Assembly (NCBI GenBank): GCA_031261715.1
Contig: JAISJB010000001.1
Coordinates: 186,001-250,000 of the forward strand
Direction: 5' to 3'
Origin: Endomicrobium sp.
GTDB lineage: Bacteria > Elusimicrobiota > Endomicrobiia > Endomicrobiales > Endomicrobiaceae
DNA: 64,000 bases
Part shown: positions 39,724-48,389 of the stretch, in pieces
How the letters are laid out: every line of letters begins with the position of its first letter
How positions within the stretch are numbered: the stretch's first letter is position 1
Made by a program: the position numbers and the translations under genes
The notes under the pieces: generated by a model
What the model saw: the letters and a program-made list of their open reading frames with translations, nothing else
The model's database searches: none
Told to the model about the DNA's origin: nothing

Positions 39724-39793
39724 ACTTTTTCTCCAGGAAAGAAGTTTAGTTTAATTTGATTAATATAATTAAAAGTTAACTAGTTAAATTTAT

Positions 39794-40465
39794 TTACAGT
39801 TTACTATTGACTAAGATACTTGGACCCATAGTTGATGATAAATAAATACTTTTTAAGTAATTATTTGTTGTTGATGATTTAATAACATTGTGAATAAAAT
39901 AACGAACATTTTCTACAAGTTGATAATCTTGAAATGATGCTTTACCTATTGCTATATGTATTATTCCATAAGAATCATTTTTATATTCAATACGACCAAG
40001 CTTCAACTCTTTAATAGTTGTAGACAAATCAAAAGTGATAGTTCCAGATTTTACATTTGGCATTAATCTTCTTGGTCCTAAAATATTTGCAACTTTACTT
40101 AAGTCTTTCATAATGTCAGGAGTTGCTATTAAGACATCAAAATCAATCTTTCCATTTATAATACTATCAATTAAGTTTTCAAATCCTACAAAATCAGCGC
40201 CTGATAATTGTGCGTCTCTTTGTTTTTCTCCTTTTGTACAAACAGCAATTTTTATTTGTTTATTAATACTATGAGGAAGTACAATAAGACCTCTAATTGA
40301 TTGACTGTTATTATTTTTTAGATTAATACCTAATTTAATATGTGCCTCAATTGTTTCATCAAACTTAGCTGTTGATGTTTTTTTAACAATAGAAATTGCC
40401 TCATTTATGGAATATGATTTTCCTTTGTCAATTAATTTTTTTAAATTTTGTAACCTTTTTCCCAT
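39794..40465 (-). CDS. rplA: Large ribosomal subunit protein uL1
   Basis: Binds 23S rRNA at the L1 stalk and usually its own mRNA. The 223 aa start MGKRLQNLKKLI and contain KFDETIEAHIKLGINLKN (the family's DETVE motif), ILGPRRLMPNVKSGT and KLGRIEYKNDSYGIIHIAIGK. Length is near normal. It follows rplK by 18 bases. In most bacteria rplJ-rplL-rpoB follow, but here nusA does, so the classic cluster is interrupted. Confidence 0.96.
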   Translation of the reverse strand: MGKRLQNLKKLIDKGKSYSINEAISIVKKTSTAKFDETIEAHIKLGINLKNNNSQSIRGLIVLPHSINKQIKIAVCTKGEKQRDAQLSGADFVGFENLIDSIINGKIDFDVLIATPDIMKDLSKVANILGPRRLMPNVKSGTITFDLSTTIKELKLGRIEYKNDSYGIIHIAIGKASFQDYQLVENVRYFIHNVIKSSTTNNYLKSIYLSSTMGPSILVNSKL

Positions 40466-40483
40466 TTTATAATTTTCCCTATA

Positions 40484-40921
40484 TCAATTTTCATTATCTA
40501 CAATATCAATTCCCATACTTCTGATTGTCCCTTTAACCATGTTCTTTGCAGCAATTAAATTACCTTGTACATTTAAATCTGACATTTTGACTTTAGCTAT
40601 TTCTTCAATTTGTTTATCTGTTATTTTTCCAACTTTATTTCTATTTGGAATAGCAGAAGCTTTTGCAATACCTACAATTTTTTTAACTAAAACAGATACT
40701 GGTGGATTTTTAGTTATAAATGAAAATGTTCTATCTTCAAATATAGTAATAACTGTTGGTACTATTATACCATGTTCTAAATTTTTTGTTTTCTCATTAA
40801 ACTGCTTACAAAAGTTCATAATATTAATACCGTGTGGTCCTAAAGCAGAACCTACTGGAGGAGTTGGATTAGCTTCTCCAGCTTGAATTTGTAATTTAAT
40901 GATTATTTTAATATTTTTCAT
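40484..40921 (-). CDS. rplK: Large ribosomal subunit protein uL11
   Basis: Forms the base of the GTPase-associated stalk with L10/L12. The 145 aa show [34 protein letters not shown] near residue 8, an almost unmistakable uL11 start, and a C-terminal RNA-binding domain ending [17 protein letters not shown]. Full length. It follows nusG by 29 bases. Confidence 0.97.
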   Translation of the reverse strand: MKNIKIIIKLQIQAGEANPTPPVGSALGPHGINIMNFCKQFNEKTKNLEHGIIVPTVITIFEDRTFSFITKNPPVSVLVKKIVGIAKASAIPNRNKVGKITDKQIEEIAKVKMSDLNVQGNLIAAKNMVKGTIRSMGIDIVDNEN

Positions 40922-40950
40922 CGATCAGTTACCTCTTGTTATACATTGTT

Positions 40951-41481
40951 TCACATTTTTTCAACTTGTAAAAAATCTAGCTCAACTGGAGTAGGTCTAC
41001 CAAAAATAGATACCATAACTCTTAATTTACCTTTTTCTTGATTAATTTCCTCTACCATTCCAACAAAATGTTTAAATGGACCATCAATGATACGAACATT
41101 TTCTTCTTTATCAAATAATATTGCAGGTTTAGGTTTTGAATCTTTTGTACATATAATATTTTTAATAAGATTATTTACTTCATCCTGTGTCATTGGTATA
41201 GGTTTAACCCCGCCTAAAAATCCTGTTACCCCATTAATACTAGTAACAAGAGAATAAGTAATATCATTAATAGCCATCTCAATAAAAATATAGCTAGGAT
41301 AAAATTTCCTTTTTCTAATATTTTTTTTATTTTTCTTAACTAATATTATCTCTTCAGTAGGAATTAATATTTGTGAAATAAATTTTTGTATGTCTAAATT
41401 AGCTATACTAACTTCCAATTTCTTTTTAACTTTATATTCATATCCTGAGTAGGTATGAACAATATACCAGCGATATAACAT
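40951..41481 (-). CDS. nusG: Transcription termination/antitermination protein NusG
   Basis: RNA polymerase elongation factor linking transcription to translation or Rho. The 176 aa begin with WYIVHTYSGYEYKVKKKLE (NGN domain), carry YPSYIFIEMAIND and a C-terminal KOW motif in VRIIDGPFKHFVGMVEEINQEKGKLRVMVSIFGR. Standard length. It lies 13 bases after secE. Confidence 0.96.
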   Translation of the reverse strand: MLYRWYIVHTYSGYEYKVKKKLEVSIANLDIQKFISQILIPTEEIILVKKNKKNIRKRKFYPSYIFIEMAINDITYSLVTSINGVTGFLGGVKPIPMTQDEVNNLIKNIICTKDSKPKPAILFDKEENVRIIDGPFKHFVGMVEEINQEKGKLRVMVSIFGRPTPVELDFLQVEKM

Positions 41482-41494
41482 TTATACTCCATAT

Positions 41495-41701
41495 TTATAA
41501 TATTAAGCTAATAACTTTATGTATAAAAAAATCAATTACTCCAATAAACACAGCTATTACAACTATAACTACCAAAATCATGAAAAAGTTTATTAAAACC
41601 TTTTTAGGTTGTATCCAATCTACGTTTTGTAATTCGTAAAATATATTTCTAGTAAAAGTAGCAGCTTTCAAAAACAGTGATATAATAAAGTTAGTTCTCA
41701 T
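41495..41701 (-). CDS. secE: Preprotein translocase subunit SecE
   Basis: Small essential subunit of the SecYEG channel. I choose the internal ATG at 41701, giving 68 aa: the sequence contains the SecE motif ELQNVDWIQPKKVL (usual pattern xVxWPxxxE) followed by one membrane helix (about residues 38-60) ending in the typical DFFIHKVISLIL. The ORF track starts 11 codons earlier, two bases after tRNA-Trp, and adds residues not typical of the family. The tRNA-Trp-secE-nusG-rplK-rplA order supports the identity. Confidence 0.9.
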   Translation of the reverse strand: MRTNFIISLFLKAATFTRNIFYELQNVDWIQPKKVLINFFMILVVIVVIAVFIGVIDFFIHKVISLIL

Positions 41702-41735
41702 AATTCGATAATACAAAACCCAATTACTCCCCATA

Positions 41736-41810
41736 CAGGGGTAGAAGGACTCGAACCTTCAAAACTGGTTTTGGAGACCAGCAGTTTAAACCAATTAAGC
41801 CTATACCCCT
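41736..41810 (-). tRNA. tRNA-Trp(CCA)
   Basis: Cloverleaf on the minus strand: acceptor AGGGGTA/TACCCCT with discriminator G, as usual for tRNA-Trp, anticodon stem CTGGT/ACCAG around CTCCAAA giving anticodon CCA, T-arm GAAGG-TTCGAGT-CCTTC. Located between rpmG and secE, its position in many bacteria. Confidence 0.96.
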
Positions 41811-41821
41811 TTTTTTGTCTT

Positions 41822-41980
41822 TTATTTTAGTGTTTTATGTTCAGTATGTTTTCTACATTTTTTACAAAATTTTTGTAATACCAGTTTTGTCTTTGTTGTT
41901 TGTTTTTCAGATTTACTAAAATAATAATTTTTACTTTTGCATTTTGTACAACTCATCACTATAATACTTTTATCAGACAT
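41822..41980 (-). CDS. rpmG: Large ribosomal subunit protein bL33
   Basis: Small ribosomal protein of 52 aa. The first Cys pair SCTKCKSKNYYFSK and the second KFCKKCRKHTEHKTLK give the zinc-ribbon form of bL33. The ORF track starts 48 codons upstream, but that extension is a read-through of the tRNA-Thr gene. From the chosen ATG the length matches the family; GGAGG lies 17 bases upstream, slightly far. An ATG eight codons earlier is an alternative. Flanked by tRNA-Thr and tRNA-Trp. Confidence 0.9.
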   Translation of the reverse strand: MSDKSIIVMSCTKCKSKNYYFSKSEKQTTKTKLVLQKFCKKCRKHTEHKTLK

Positions 41981-42012
41981 TTGATATAATGTTTCAACCT
42001 CCATACAATAAT

Positions 42013-42084
42013 AGCCGAGAGTGGGAATCGAACCCACAACCACCTCCTTACCAAGGAGGTGCTCTACCACTAAGCCATCTCGGC
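42013..42084 (-). tRNA. tRNA-Thr(GGU)
   Basis: Cloverleaf on the minus strand: acceptor GCCGAGA/TCTCGGC with discriminator U, anticodon stem CCTCC/GGAGG around TTGGTAA giving anticodon GGU, T-arm GTGGG-TTCGATT-CCCAC. Third of the tRNA-Tyr-Gly-Thr group; the tuf gene that often follows this tRNA is missing. Confidence 0.96.
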
Positions 42085-42097
42085 AAAAGATACAATT

Positions 42098-42169
42098 AGC
42101 GGGAGACGGGAATCGAACCCGCATGACTAGCTTGGAAGGCTAGGACACTAACCATTATGCTACTCCCGC
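42098..42169 (-). tRNA. tRNA-Gly(UCC)
   Basis: Cloverleaf on the minus strand: acceptor GCGGGAG/CTCCCGC with discriminator U, anticodon stem CTAGC/GCTAG around CTTCCAA giving anticodon UCC, T-arm GCGGG-TTCGATT-CCCGT. Reads GGA and GGG. Between tRNA-Tyr and tRNA-Thr. Confidence 0.95.
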
Positions 42170-42181
42170 AAAAGTAATAAT

Positions 42182-42267
42182 TGGGGGCGGATGGATTTGA
42201 ACCACCGAAGGGATAAGTTCCCGCCAGATTTACAGTCTGGTGCATTAAGCCTCTCTGCCACACCCCC
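42182..42267 (-). tRNA. tRNA-Tyr(GUA)
   Basis: Class II bacterial tRNA-Tyr on the minus strand: acceptor GGGGGTG/CGCCCCC with one G-U pair and discriminator A, anticodon stem CCAGA/TCTGG around CTGTAAA giving GUA, long variable arm CGGGAACTTATCCC, T-arm GGTGG-TTCAAAT-CCATC. First of the group and next to the predicted promoter. Confidence 0.96.
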
Positions 42268-42362
42268 ATCCCACACAACTCCATATATATACTTTCACCT
42301 GAATCACGACTTAACTAATTTATTTACCTATCTTAAATTTAAACAATGTCTGTCTATATCAA

Positions 42363-42390
42363 ATTATACCACATTATTTTCCAAAACCAA
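42363..42390 (-). promoter_or_regulatory. Predicted sigma-70 promoter for the tRNA-rpmG-secE-nusG-rplKA operon
   Basis: On the minus strand TTGGTT is followed after 16 bases by a perfect TATAAT, about 95 bases before tRNA-Tyr, in the 162-base gap between purB and the tRNAs. This is the only evident promoter for the downstream genes. Seen by eye only; AT-rich DNA gives many chance -10 boxes, but a consensus hexamer in the right gap is suggestive. Confidence 0.5.
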
Positions 42391-42429
42391 GGTAAAAAAT
42401 TATATAAAAAGTATGCAATATTGTCAATT

Positions 42430-43725
42430 TTATTTTTTAAAGACGCGAGAAAATATATAATTAATATTTTTAAACTGTGATTCTATGTTACATGCACATC
42501 GAATTTCTTCATGAGTCAAATACTTTTTTATCTCTTGACTTTGTACACATGCTTCCTCAAAAGTTATTTTCATGTTTCTTGCTTTAACCGTTATAGATTG
42601 AACAATTCTATATGCAATATCTCTAGAAATTCCTTTCTCGACAAGAATTAATAAGATGGTTCCAGAAAAAATTACATCTTTTGTTGTATTTAAATTTAAT
42701 TGCATATTTTGTGTATTAATGCAAAGTCCTAACAACAAATTTTGCATCCTTATAATCATATAATGTAACACTATTGATGCATCTGGTAGTATAATTCTTT
42801 CAGTAGAAGAATGACTAATATCTCTTTCATGCCATAGTGCAATGTTTTCCATTGCAGTAATAGAATAGCCTCTCAATAATCTAGACAAACCACAAATATT
42901 TTCAGAAATAATAGGATTTCTTTTATGTGGCATTGCAGATGACCCTTTCTGTTTCTCCATAAAAGCTTCTTCAACTTCTGCTACTTCCGTTCTTTGTAAG
43001 TGTCTTATTTCAAGAGCTATTCGTTCCAAAGATGCTCCAATGTGTGCTATATTTGATATATAAATAGAATATCTGTCACGTGGAATAATTTGAGTTGATA
43101 CAGGTTCAGCTTTTAAGTGTAGTTTTTTACATACATATAATTCGATTTCTGGATTTAGATGTGCCATAGTGCCTACAGCTCCAGAAATTTTTCCATAACT
43201 AACAGTATTGCAGGTAAATTTTAACCTATCTAAAGCTCTTACAATATCGCAATACCAAGAAGCAACTTTTAAACCAAATGTCATTGGTTCTGCATGTATC
43301 CCATGAGTCCTACCTATTATAGGAGTCATTTTGTATTTAATAGCTATCTCAGATATTATAATAGCCAGCTTCTTTATTTCGTAAATAATAAGTTTCACTG
43401 ACTGTCGTAACTGTATTGCTGTTGCTGTATCTAAAACATCAGATGATGTTAAACCTAAATGTAAAAATCTACCTTCATCACCTATGCTTTCTACAACAGC
43501 ACTAAGAAATGCTATAACGTCATGTTTTACAATGCTTTCTATTTCATTAATTCTACCAATATTAATTTTAGCCTTTTTCTTAATTATTTGTACAGAATGT
43601 ATAGGTATTAACTTTAATGATGCCATTGCTTCTGCAACTAAAATTTCAACATTAAGCATTTGTCTAAATCTATTTTTTTCAGACCAAATTTTAGCCATTT
43701 CAGGGCGTGTATAACGTGCAATCAT
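42430..43725 (-). CDS. purB: Adenylosuccinate lyase
   Basis: Acts twice in purine synthesis: releases fumarate from SAICAR and from adenylosuccinate. The 431 aa show GLTSSDVLDTATAIQLRQ near residue 88, GRTHGIHAEPMTFGLK near 138, and the superfamily signature GSSAMPHKRNPI near 260 with the catalytic Ser loop. Same superfamily as ArgH at the left end, but the SSAMPHKRNP form is typical of PurB. Last gene of the purine/pyrimidine cluster, 6 bases after purN. Confidence 0.96.
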   Translation of the reverse strand: MIARYTRPEMAKIWSEKNRFRQMLNVEILVAEAMASLKLIPIHSVQIIKKKAKINIGRINEIESIVKHDVIAFLSAVVESIGDEGRFLHLGLTSSDVLDTATAIQLRQSVKLIIYEIKKLAIIISEIAIKYKMTPIIGRTHGIHAEPMTFGLKVASWYCDIVRALDRLKFTCNTVSYGKISGAVGTMAHLNPEIELYVCKKLHLKAEPVSTQIIPRDRYSIYISNIAHIGASLERIALEIRHLQRTEVAEVEEAFMEKQKGSSAMPHKRNPIISENICGLSRLLRGYSITAMENIALWHERDISHSSTERIILPDASIVLHYMIIRMQNLLLGLCINTQNMQLNLNTTKDVIFSGTILLILVEKGISRDIAYRIVQSITVKARNMKITFEEACVQSQEIKKYLTHEEIRCACNIESQFKNINYIFSRVFKK

Positions 43726-43731
43726 AATTTA

Positions 43732-44334
43732 TTAAATAAACCTCTCTAACTTATTTATTATATGTTTTATCGCCTTTGGATATATATTGTGTTCAATTGT
43801 TAAAACTTTTTGAGCAACATCACTCGGAGCATCAGTTCTGTTAATATGAACTTTTTCTTGTATTATAATCTTACCTGTGTCATAGCTTTCGTCTACTAAG
43901 TGAACCGTTGCTCCTGATACGTTATCCTTAGCCTTGACTACTGCTTCATGAACATAATGCCCATACATGCCTTTACCTCCAAACTTAGGTAAAAGTGAAG
44001 GATGAACATTTAAAATTCTATTTTTATAATTTTTAACTATATTGCTTCCTAACATTTTAATGTATCCAGCCAAACATATAATATCTATTTTTTCTTTTAT
44101 TAATTCATTTAACAACTGAGTATCAAAATCTTGTTTGTTATTAAATTGAGATCTCATTATACAAATTACTTTTATGTGACATCTTTTTGCTACTGTTATA
44201 GAATAAGCATTTGCATTACTTGAAATAACTAATGTTACTTTTGCCAAATCTTTTAATATACCATGATTAGTAGCATTAATTATAGATAGCATATTTGAAC
44301 CATAACCAGATACTAAAATCGCAATAGCTTTCAT
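43732..44334 (-). CDS. purN: Phosphoribosylglycinamide formyltransferase (PurN)
   Basis: Transfers a formyl group from 10-formyltetrahydrofolate to GAR in purine synthesis. The 200 aa start IAILVSGYGSNMLSII, contain the active-site Asn and His in ILNVHPSLLPKFGGKGMYG and the catalytic Asp region SGATVHLVDESYDTGKIIIQ. Full length. Its use of a folate cofactor is worth setting against the eroded folP-like gene in this window: folate must still be present, whether made or imported. Its ATG shares one base with the purM stop. Confidence 0.95.
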   Translation of the reverse strand: MKAIAILVSGYGSNMLSIINATNHGILKDLAKVTLVISSNANAYSITVAKRCHIKVICIMRSQFNNKQDFDTQLLNELIKEKIDIICLAGYIKMLGSNIVKNYKNRILNVHPSLLPKFGGKGMYGHYVHEAVVKAKDNVSGATVHLVDESYDTGKIIIQEKVHINRTDAPSDVAQKVLTIEHNIYPKAIKHIINKLERFI

Positions 44335-45320
44335 TATATAATTTGTACTCCTCTTTTTCCTTTATCCACATGCCCTATTATACTTGCATCAATAGACAAT
44401 GAATTTAAAAAATTTAAAATTTCATTAGAAACATTTGGACGAACAATAATAACCATACCTATGCCCATATTAAAAATTTTATACATGTCTTCATTTGTAA
44501 TATTACCTTTATTTTGAATAATAGTAAAAATATTAGGAATCTTCCATGATCCTTTTTGAATAATAACAGTAGTATTATTAGGCAAAATTCTTGTTATTTT
44601 GTTATGGAAGCTACCACCTGTAATATGAGCAATACCAACTATATTTTTTACATGTACATTATAATTAAACTTTTTAAGAAGTTGCAAGATTTCTTTTACA
44701 TAAATAGTTGTTGGTTTAAGTAATTCTTTGTTATATTGTTTAATTTCATCATTTGAAAATACTTTTCTTATCATAGAGTACCCATTTGAATGGGGGCCAC
44801 TAGATTTTAAGCCTATTACAAGATCTCCATACTGTATTTTTAATCCTGTAATCTCATTCCCTGTTTCTATAATACCAACTGCAAAACCAGCTAAATCATA
44901 CTCTCCACATTTATAAAAATCAGGCATTTCAGCAGTTTCTCCACCAATAAGTTGAATATTGGATAATTGGCATCCAGTAGATATTCCAGTTATAACTTGT
45001 TCTGTTTGGTAGATATTAAGGTGATTACATGCAAAATAATCTAGAAAAAATATTGGTTTTGCTCCTAAACATATTATATCATTAACATTCATTGCAACTA
45101 AATCTATTCCAATAGTATTATGTTGATTTAGTAGGAAAGCTAATTTTAACTTTGTTCCAACACCATCTGTTGAACTAACTAAACTATATTTTGTATTTTG
45201 TAGTTCAAATATTCCACCAAAACCACCTATCTTATCAAAACTTTTTTTTAACTTATCTACAAGATCATTACCTGCCTTAATATCAACTCCTGCTTGTTCA
45301 TATGTAATAGATGAAGTCAT
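44334..45320 (-). CDS. purM: Phosphoribosylformylglycinamidine cyclo-ligase (AIR synthetase)
   Basis: Closes the imidazole ring of AIR with ATP. The 328 aa contain YEQAGVDIKAGNDLVDKLK at the start, STDGVGTKLKLAF, GIDLVAMNVNDIICLGAKPIFFLDYFAC, QLIGGETAEMPDFY and GPHSNGYSMIRKVF, all typical of PurM. Slightly short at the C-terminus but complete. Coupled to purN by the TAATG overlap, and 33 bases after pyrE. Confidence 0.96.
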   Translation of the reverse strand: MTSSITYEQAGVDIKAGNDLVDKLKKSFDKIGGFGGIFELQNTKYSLVSSTDGVGTKLKLAFLLNQHNTIGIDLVAMNVNDIICLGAKPIFFLDYFACNHLNIYQTEQVITGISTGCQLSNIQLIGGETAEMPDFYKCGEYDLAGFAVGIIETGNEITGLKIQYGDLVIGLKSSGPHSNGYSMIRKVFSNDEIKQYNKELLKPTTIYVKEILQLLKKFNYNVHVKNIVGIAHITGGSFHNKITRILPNNTTVIIQKGSWKIPNIFTIIQNKGNITNEDMYKIFNMGIGMVIIVRPNVSNEILNFLNSLSIDASIIGHVDKGKRGVQII

Positions 45321-45353
45321 TTCTAGTTACTTCCTCCATAAAACAAAATTTAA

Positions 45354-45977
45354 TTATATTAGTTCTCTACTGCCAGGTTTTACTATTTTTTGATTATTAC
45401 AACACATCGGACACTTATTTTTAGGATAATTATTAACTTGCAGTTTTAAAAGAGATATTATTGGAACATTTAAATTTAACGTATTGTCTATACGTCTATC
45501 TACAATTGATGCTACTGCAACAATGATAGCCCCAGTTGAAGAAATGTGTTGAATTACCTCGTTTGTAGATAAGCCAGTAGTAATAACATCTTCTACTATT
45601 AAGACTTTTTCATTTTTACAAAGACTAAAATTTCTACGCAATTTGACAAAATTATTTACTCTTTCAGTAAAAATAGAGCGAACTCCTAATACTTCTCCTA
45701 CTTCATGCCCTATTACAATGCCACCTATTGCAGGTGACACTATTACATCAACTTTTATTTTATATTCCTTTATCTTATGACTAATTTGCATAGCAATTTT
45801 TTTTGCTTGAGCAGGATATTGTAGAATCAATGCTGATTGGAAGTAGCCATTAGAATGTAAACCACTTGATAATTGAAAATGACCACTTAAAAGTGCTTTA
45901 TATTTTTTAAAAAGTTCTGTTAACTCGGTTTGTTGCATTTGTATAAATTGCTCCTTAAGTTTAAACATATTTTTCAT
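45354..45977 (-). CDS. pyrE: Orotate phosphoribosyltransferase
   Basis: Joins orotate to PRPP to give OMP. The 207 aa show GHFQLSSGLHSNGYFQS near residue 32, SPAIGGIVIGHEV, and the PRPP-binding motif VLIVEDVITTGLSTNEVI. A C-terminal CPMCCNNQKIVKPGSREL resembles the cysteine-containing tail found in one PyrE subgroup. It follows pyrF by 7 bases, so the last two steps to UMP are adjacent. Confidence 0.95.
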   Translation of the reverse strand: MKNMFKLKEQFIQMQQTELTELFKKYKALLSGHFQLSSGLHSNGYFQSALILQYPAQAKKIAMQISHKIKEYKIKVDVIVSPAIGGIVIGHEVGEVLGVRSIFTERVNNFVKLRRNFSLCKNEKVLIVEDVITTGLSTNEVIQHISSTGAIIVAVASIVDRRIDNTLNLNVPIISLLKLQVNNYPKNKCPMCCNNQKIVKPGSRELI

Positions 45978-45984
45978 ATAATTT

Positions 45985-46638
45985 TTAGTTATCTTGTATA
46001 GTTTGATAAATATTATGTAAAACCATTTTGTAATTCTTACTATTTAATATTGATCTACCCATTACTATAAAGTCTGCTCCTTTATTAATAGCATATAATG
46101 GAGTTGCAACTCTTATCTGATCATCATGATTATTATTGTTTAATCTTATACCAGGAGTGATAACATTAAAATTTTTACCGCATTCTTTTTTTATTAAATC
46201 TATTTCAAGAGGTGATGATATGACTCCATCAAGACCACATGATTTTGCTAAAAGAGCTCTCTTAATAACTGTAGCTGGAGTAGTTCTTGTTCTTGTACTA
46301 GTTAAAACACTAACAGCCCATATTTTAGGATGATTATAGACTGAAGTAGCAGCTTGAAGCATTTTTTTCCCACCACTTGAATGGACTGTTAAACTAAATA
46401 TGTCAAGTTTTTGTGCTGATTCCACTGCTCGTTGTACTGTCATTGGAATATCATATAGTTTTAAATCCAAAAATACTTTTTTTCCGATTCCATTTATAAA
46501 TTCTATAATTTCTTTACCACATTGTATAAATAAAATAGGTCCAACTTTATAAATATCAATAAAATGATATGTTTCTCGTATTATTTGTTTAGCTTTATCA
46601 ACATTATCAACATCTAAAGCCAAAATAATTTTTTTCAC
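45985..46638 (-). CDS. pyrF: Orotidine 5'-phosphate decarboxylase
   Basis: Decarboxylates OMP to UMP. The 217 aa start ILALDVDNVDKAKQI, with the catalytic Asp-Lys network in KKVFLDLKLYDIPMTVQRA near residue 54, and a C-terminal phosphate-binding GADFIVMGRSILNSKN; VITPGIRL is also typical. The start is GTG, with AAAGGAT about 12 bases upstream; no ATG is available at a sensible place. It lies 15 bases after pyrD. Confidence 0.95.
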   Translation of the reverse strand: MKKIILALDVDNVDKAKQIIRETYHFIDIYKVGPILFIQCGKEIIEFINGIGKKVFLDLKLYDIPMTVQRAVESAQKLDIFSLTVHSSGGKKMLQAATSVYNHPKIWAVSVLTSTRTRTTPATVIKRALLAKSCGLDGVISSPLEIDLIKKECGKNFNVITPGIRLNNNNHDDQIRVATPLYAINKGADFIVMGRSILNSKNYKMVLHNIYQTIQDN

Positions 46639-46653
46639 TTTTTTTAATATCCT

Positions 46654-47574
46654 TTAAGATTTTATTTGCCCAATTAAATCTGTTATTGAGCTAATATTTT
46701 TTCTTTTTAATATATTATATGTTTCATCAATAATTGTGATTAAATTTGATGGAGAATTTAAACTCACACTTCCAATACTAACAGCAGTTGCTCCTGCTAG
46801 GATAAATTCTATTACATCAGAGCCATTTGATATTCCTCCACATCCTATTATAGGAATCTTAATATTACTTTTTTTATATACATCATAAACACACCTTAAA
46901 GTTATAGGTTTAATACATGGCCCTGACAATCCTCCTTTAATTGTAGAAAGTTTTGGTTTATAAGTATCTATATCTATTGCCATCGCTGGATAAGTATTTG
47001 CTATAGTGAGAGCATCTGCACCAGCTTCTTGAGCAATAAATGCAGGTTTTGTAATATCAGCATTTAAAGGACTTAATTTAGCAATAACAGGAATGTTTAG
47101 TACATTTTTTACATTATATACTATAGATTGTAACATTGATAAATCACTACAAATTATATTTTTTTGTAAATTTGGACATGACAGATTCAGTTCAATAGCT
47201 GAAATTATACTGTGCTCACTTAATATTTTAGCAATTTTAATGTACTCATTAGTAGCTTGTCCAGCAATACTAACTATGATTGGAACTCCGATTTTATATA
47301 ATTTTTGTAAATGATTTTGGATGAAAGATTCAAGCCCAATATTTTGCAATCCTATACTATTTAAAATTCCATAATCAGTTTCATAAAGTCTAGGTTGGGC
47401 ATTACCATTATTTGGATGTAAAGTAATAGTTTTTGTTATAATACCTCCAAGTTTACTTAAAGATATTAAATCAGATACTTCATGTCCATATCCAAAGGTG
47501 CCAGAAGCTGTTAAAACTGGATTTTTTAATTTAATTCCTGCAAAATTTACAGTTAAATCTGTTTGCCGTATCAT
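46654..47574 (-). CDS. pyrD: Dihydroorotate dehydrogenase, class 1B catalytic subunit
   Basis: Oxidises dihydroorotate to orotate with FMN. The 306 aa show LKNPVLTASGTFGYGHE near residue 17, ELNLSCPN with the class 1 active-site Cys near 132, VIAKLSPLNADI, ANTYPAMAIDI, GGLSGPCIKPITLRCVYD and the FMN-phosphate site IIGCGGISNGSDVIEFILAGATAVSIG. Pairing with pyrK, which it overlaps by 4 bases, identifies the NAD-linked class 1B enzyme. Confidence 0.96.
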   Translation of the reverse strand: MIRQTDLTVNFAGIKLKNPVLTASGTFGYGHEVSDLISLSKLGGIITKTITLHPNNGNAQPRLYETDYGILNSIGLQNIGLESFIQNHLQKLYKIGVPIIVSIAGQATNEYIKIAKILSEHSIISAIELNLSCPNLQKNIICSDLSMLQSIVYNVKNVLNIPVIAKLSPLNADITKPAFIAQEAGADALTIANTYPAMAIDIDTYKPKLSTIKGGLSGPCIKPITLRCVYDVYKKSNIKIPIIGCGGISNGSDVIEFILAGATAVSIGSVSLNSPSNLITIIDETYNILKRKNISSITDLIGQIKS

Positions 47575-48344
47575 TTTATTTTATAATGTTGAAAACTGCA
47601 TATTTTAAAAATAGGGCCATCTGTACATACTTTTTGAAGTTGATTATTTATTACTATAGTACAACTTTGACAATTACCAAACCCACAGCCCATTTTAGCT
47701 TCAAAGGATATAAATCCACTAATTTGGTTTTTGTAAATGATCTGCTGAATTTTAATAAGCATATTATGTGGCCCACATGCAAATATGATGTCATTTTTCT
47801 TAATCAAATTTTCTACTAAATCTACAATATAGCCTTTATAGCCGATTGACCCATCTTCAGTTGCAACAATAACTTTCCAATTAAGTGAGATAAACTGATC
47901 AACACATATTAAATCAGTCTTTGAACGTACCCCATAATAAAGTGTACCTGTTTTTTTTAATTTTTTTGCAAGAATATATAATGATGCTATTCCAGAACCA
48001 CCAGCTATAATAATATTATTACAATTTTCTTGTTCGCAATTGTTAAGGTTATAACCGTTACCTAAAGGTCCTAATAGTTTTATTTTACCTTTTCTTACTT
48101 GTGATAACTCTTTTGTTCCTTTTCCAACAACTTTATACAAAAAGCTTATGCTTTGATCTTGCATATTTATATCATGAATACTGAAAGGCCTACGTAATAT
48201 ATGACCTGGCAGATTAAGCATAAAAAATTGTCCTGGGTTACAATATATAACATTGTTGCCTACATGTATATTTAATTTAAAATACTTATCTTTAACATGA
48301 TTATTAGAAATTATATTATAATTTTTATCGAATCTCTTATACAT
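47571..48344 (-). CDS. pyrK: Dihydroorotate dehydrogenase electron-transfer subunit PyrK
   Basis: FAD/2Fe-2S subunit that passes electrons from PyrD to NAD. The 257 aa have a flavin-binding RRPFSIHD near residue 51, a glycine-rich IIAGGSGIASLYILAKKL, and the C-terminal cluster motif AKMGCGFGNCQSCTIVI followed by VCTDGPIF, giving four cysteines in the PyrK spacing. Directly upstream of pyrD with a 4-base overlap. Confidence 0.95.
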   Translation of the reverse strand: MYKRFDKNYNIISNNHVKDKYFKLNIHVGNNVIYCNPGQFFMLNLPGHILRRPFSIHDINMQDQSISFLYKVVGKGTKELSQVRKGKIKLLGPLGNGYNLNNCEQENCNNIIIAGGSGIASLYILAKKLKKTGTLYYGVRSKTDLICVDQFISLNWKVIVATEDGSIGYKGYIVDLVENLIKKNDIIFACGPHNMLIKIQQIIYKNQISGFISFEAKMGCGFGNCQSCTIVINNQLQKVCTDGPIFKICSFQHYKIK

Positions 48345-48389
48345 AATTATAAATTGTATATATGTTCATTTATAAAAAACAATACAAAA

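Noticed and set aside
39179-39754. 191-aa plus-strand ORF opposite nusA
   Set aside because: Complement of a well-supported nusA coding frame; hydrophobic by mirror effect only, with no ribosome site or domain.
39770-39793. TTAACTAGTTAA palindrome after rplA as a terminator or operator
   Set aside because: It has no loop, little G+C and no clear T-run; in AT-rich DNA such palindromes are expected by chance.
41981-42124. N-terminal extension of rpmG in the ORF track
   Set aside because: The first 40 or so residues are translation of tRNA-Thr; bL33 proteins are about 50 aa, matching the internal ATG.
42096-42460. Small ORFs 42096-42284 (minus) and 42191-42460 (plus)
   Set aside because: Both read through tRNA genes (typical translated tRNA strings such as GTYPFGGSNPSAP) and are common annotation errors.
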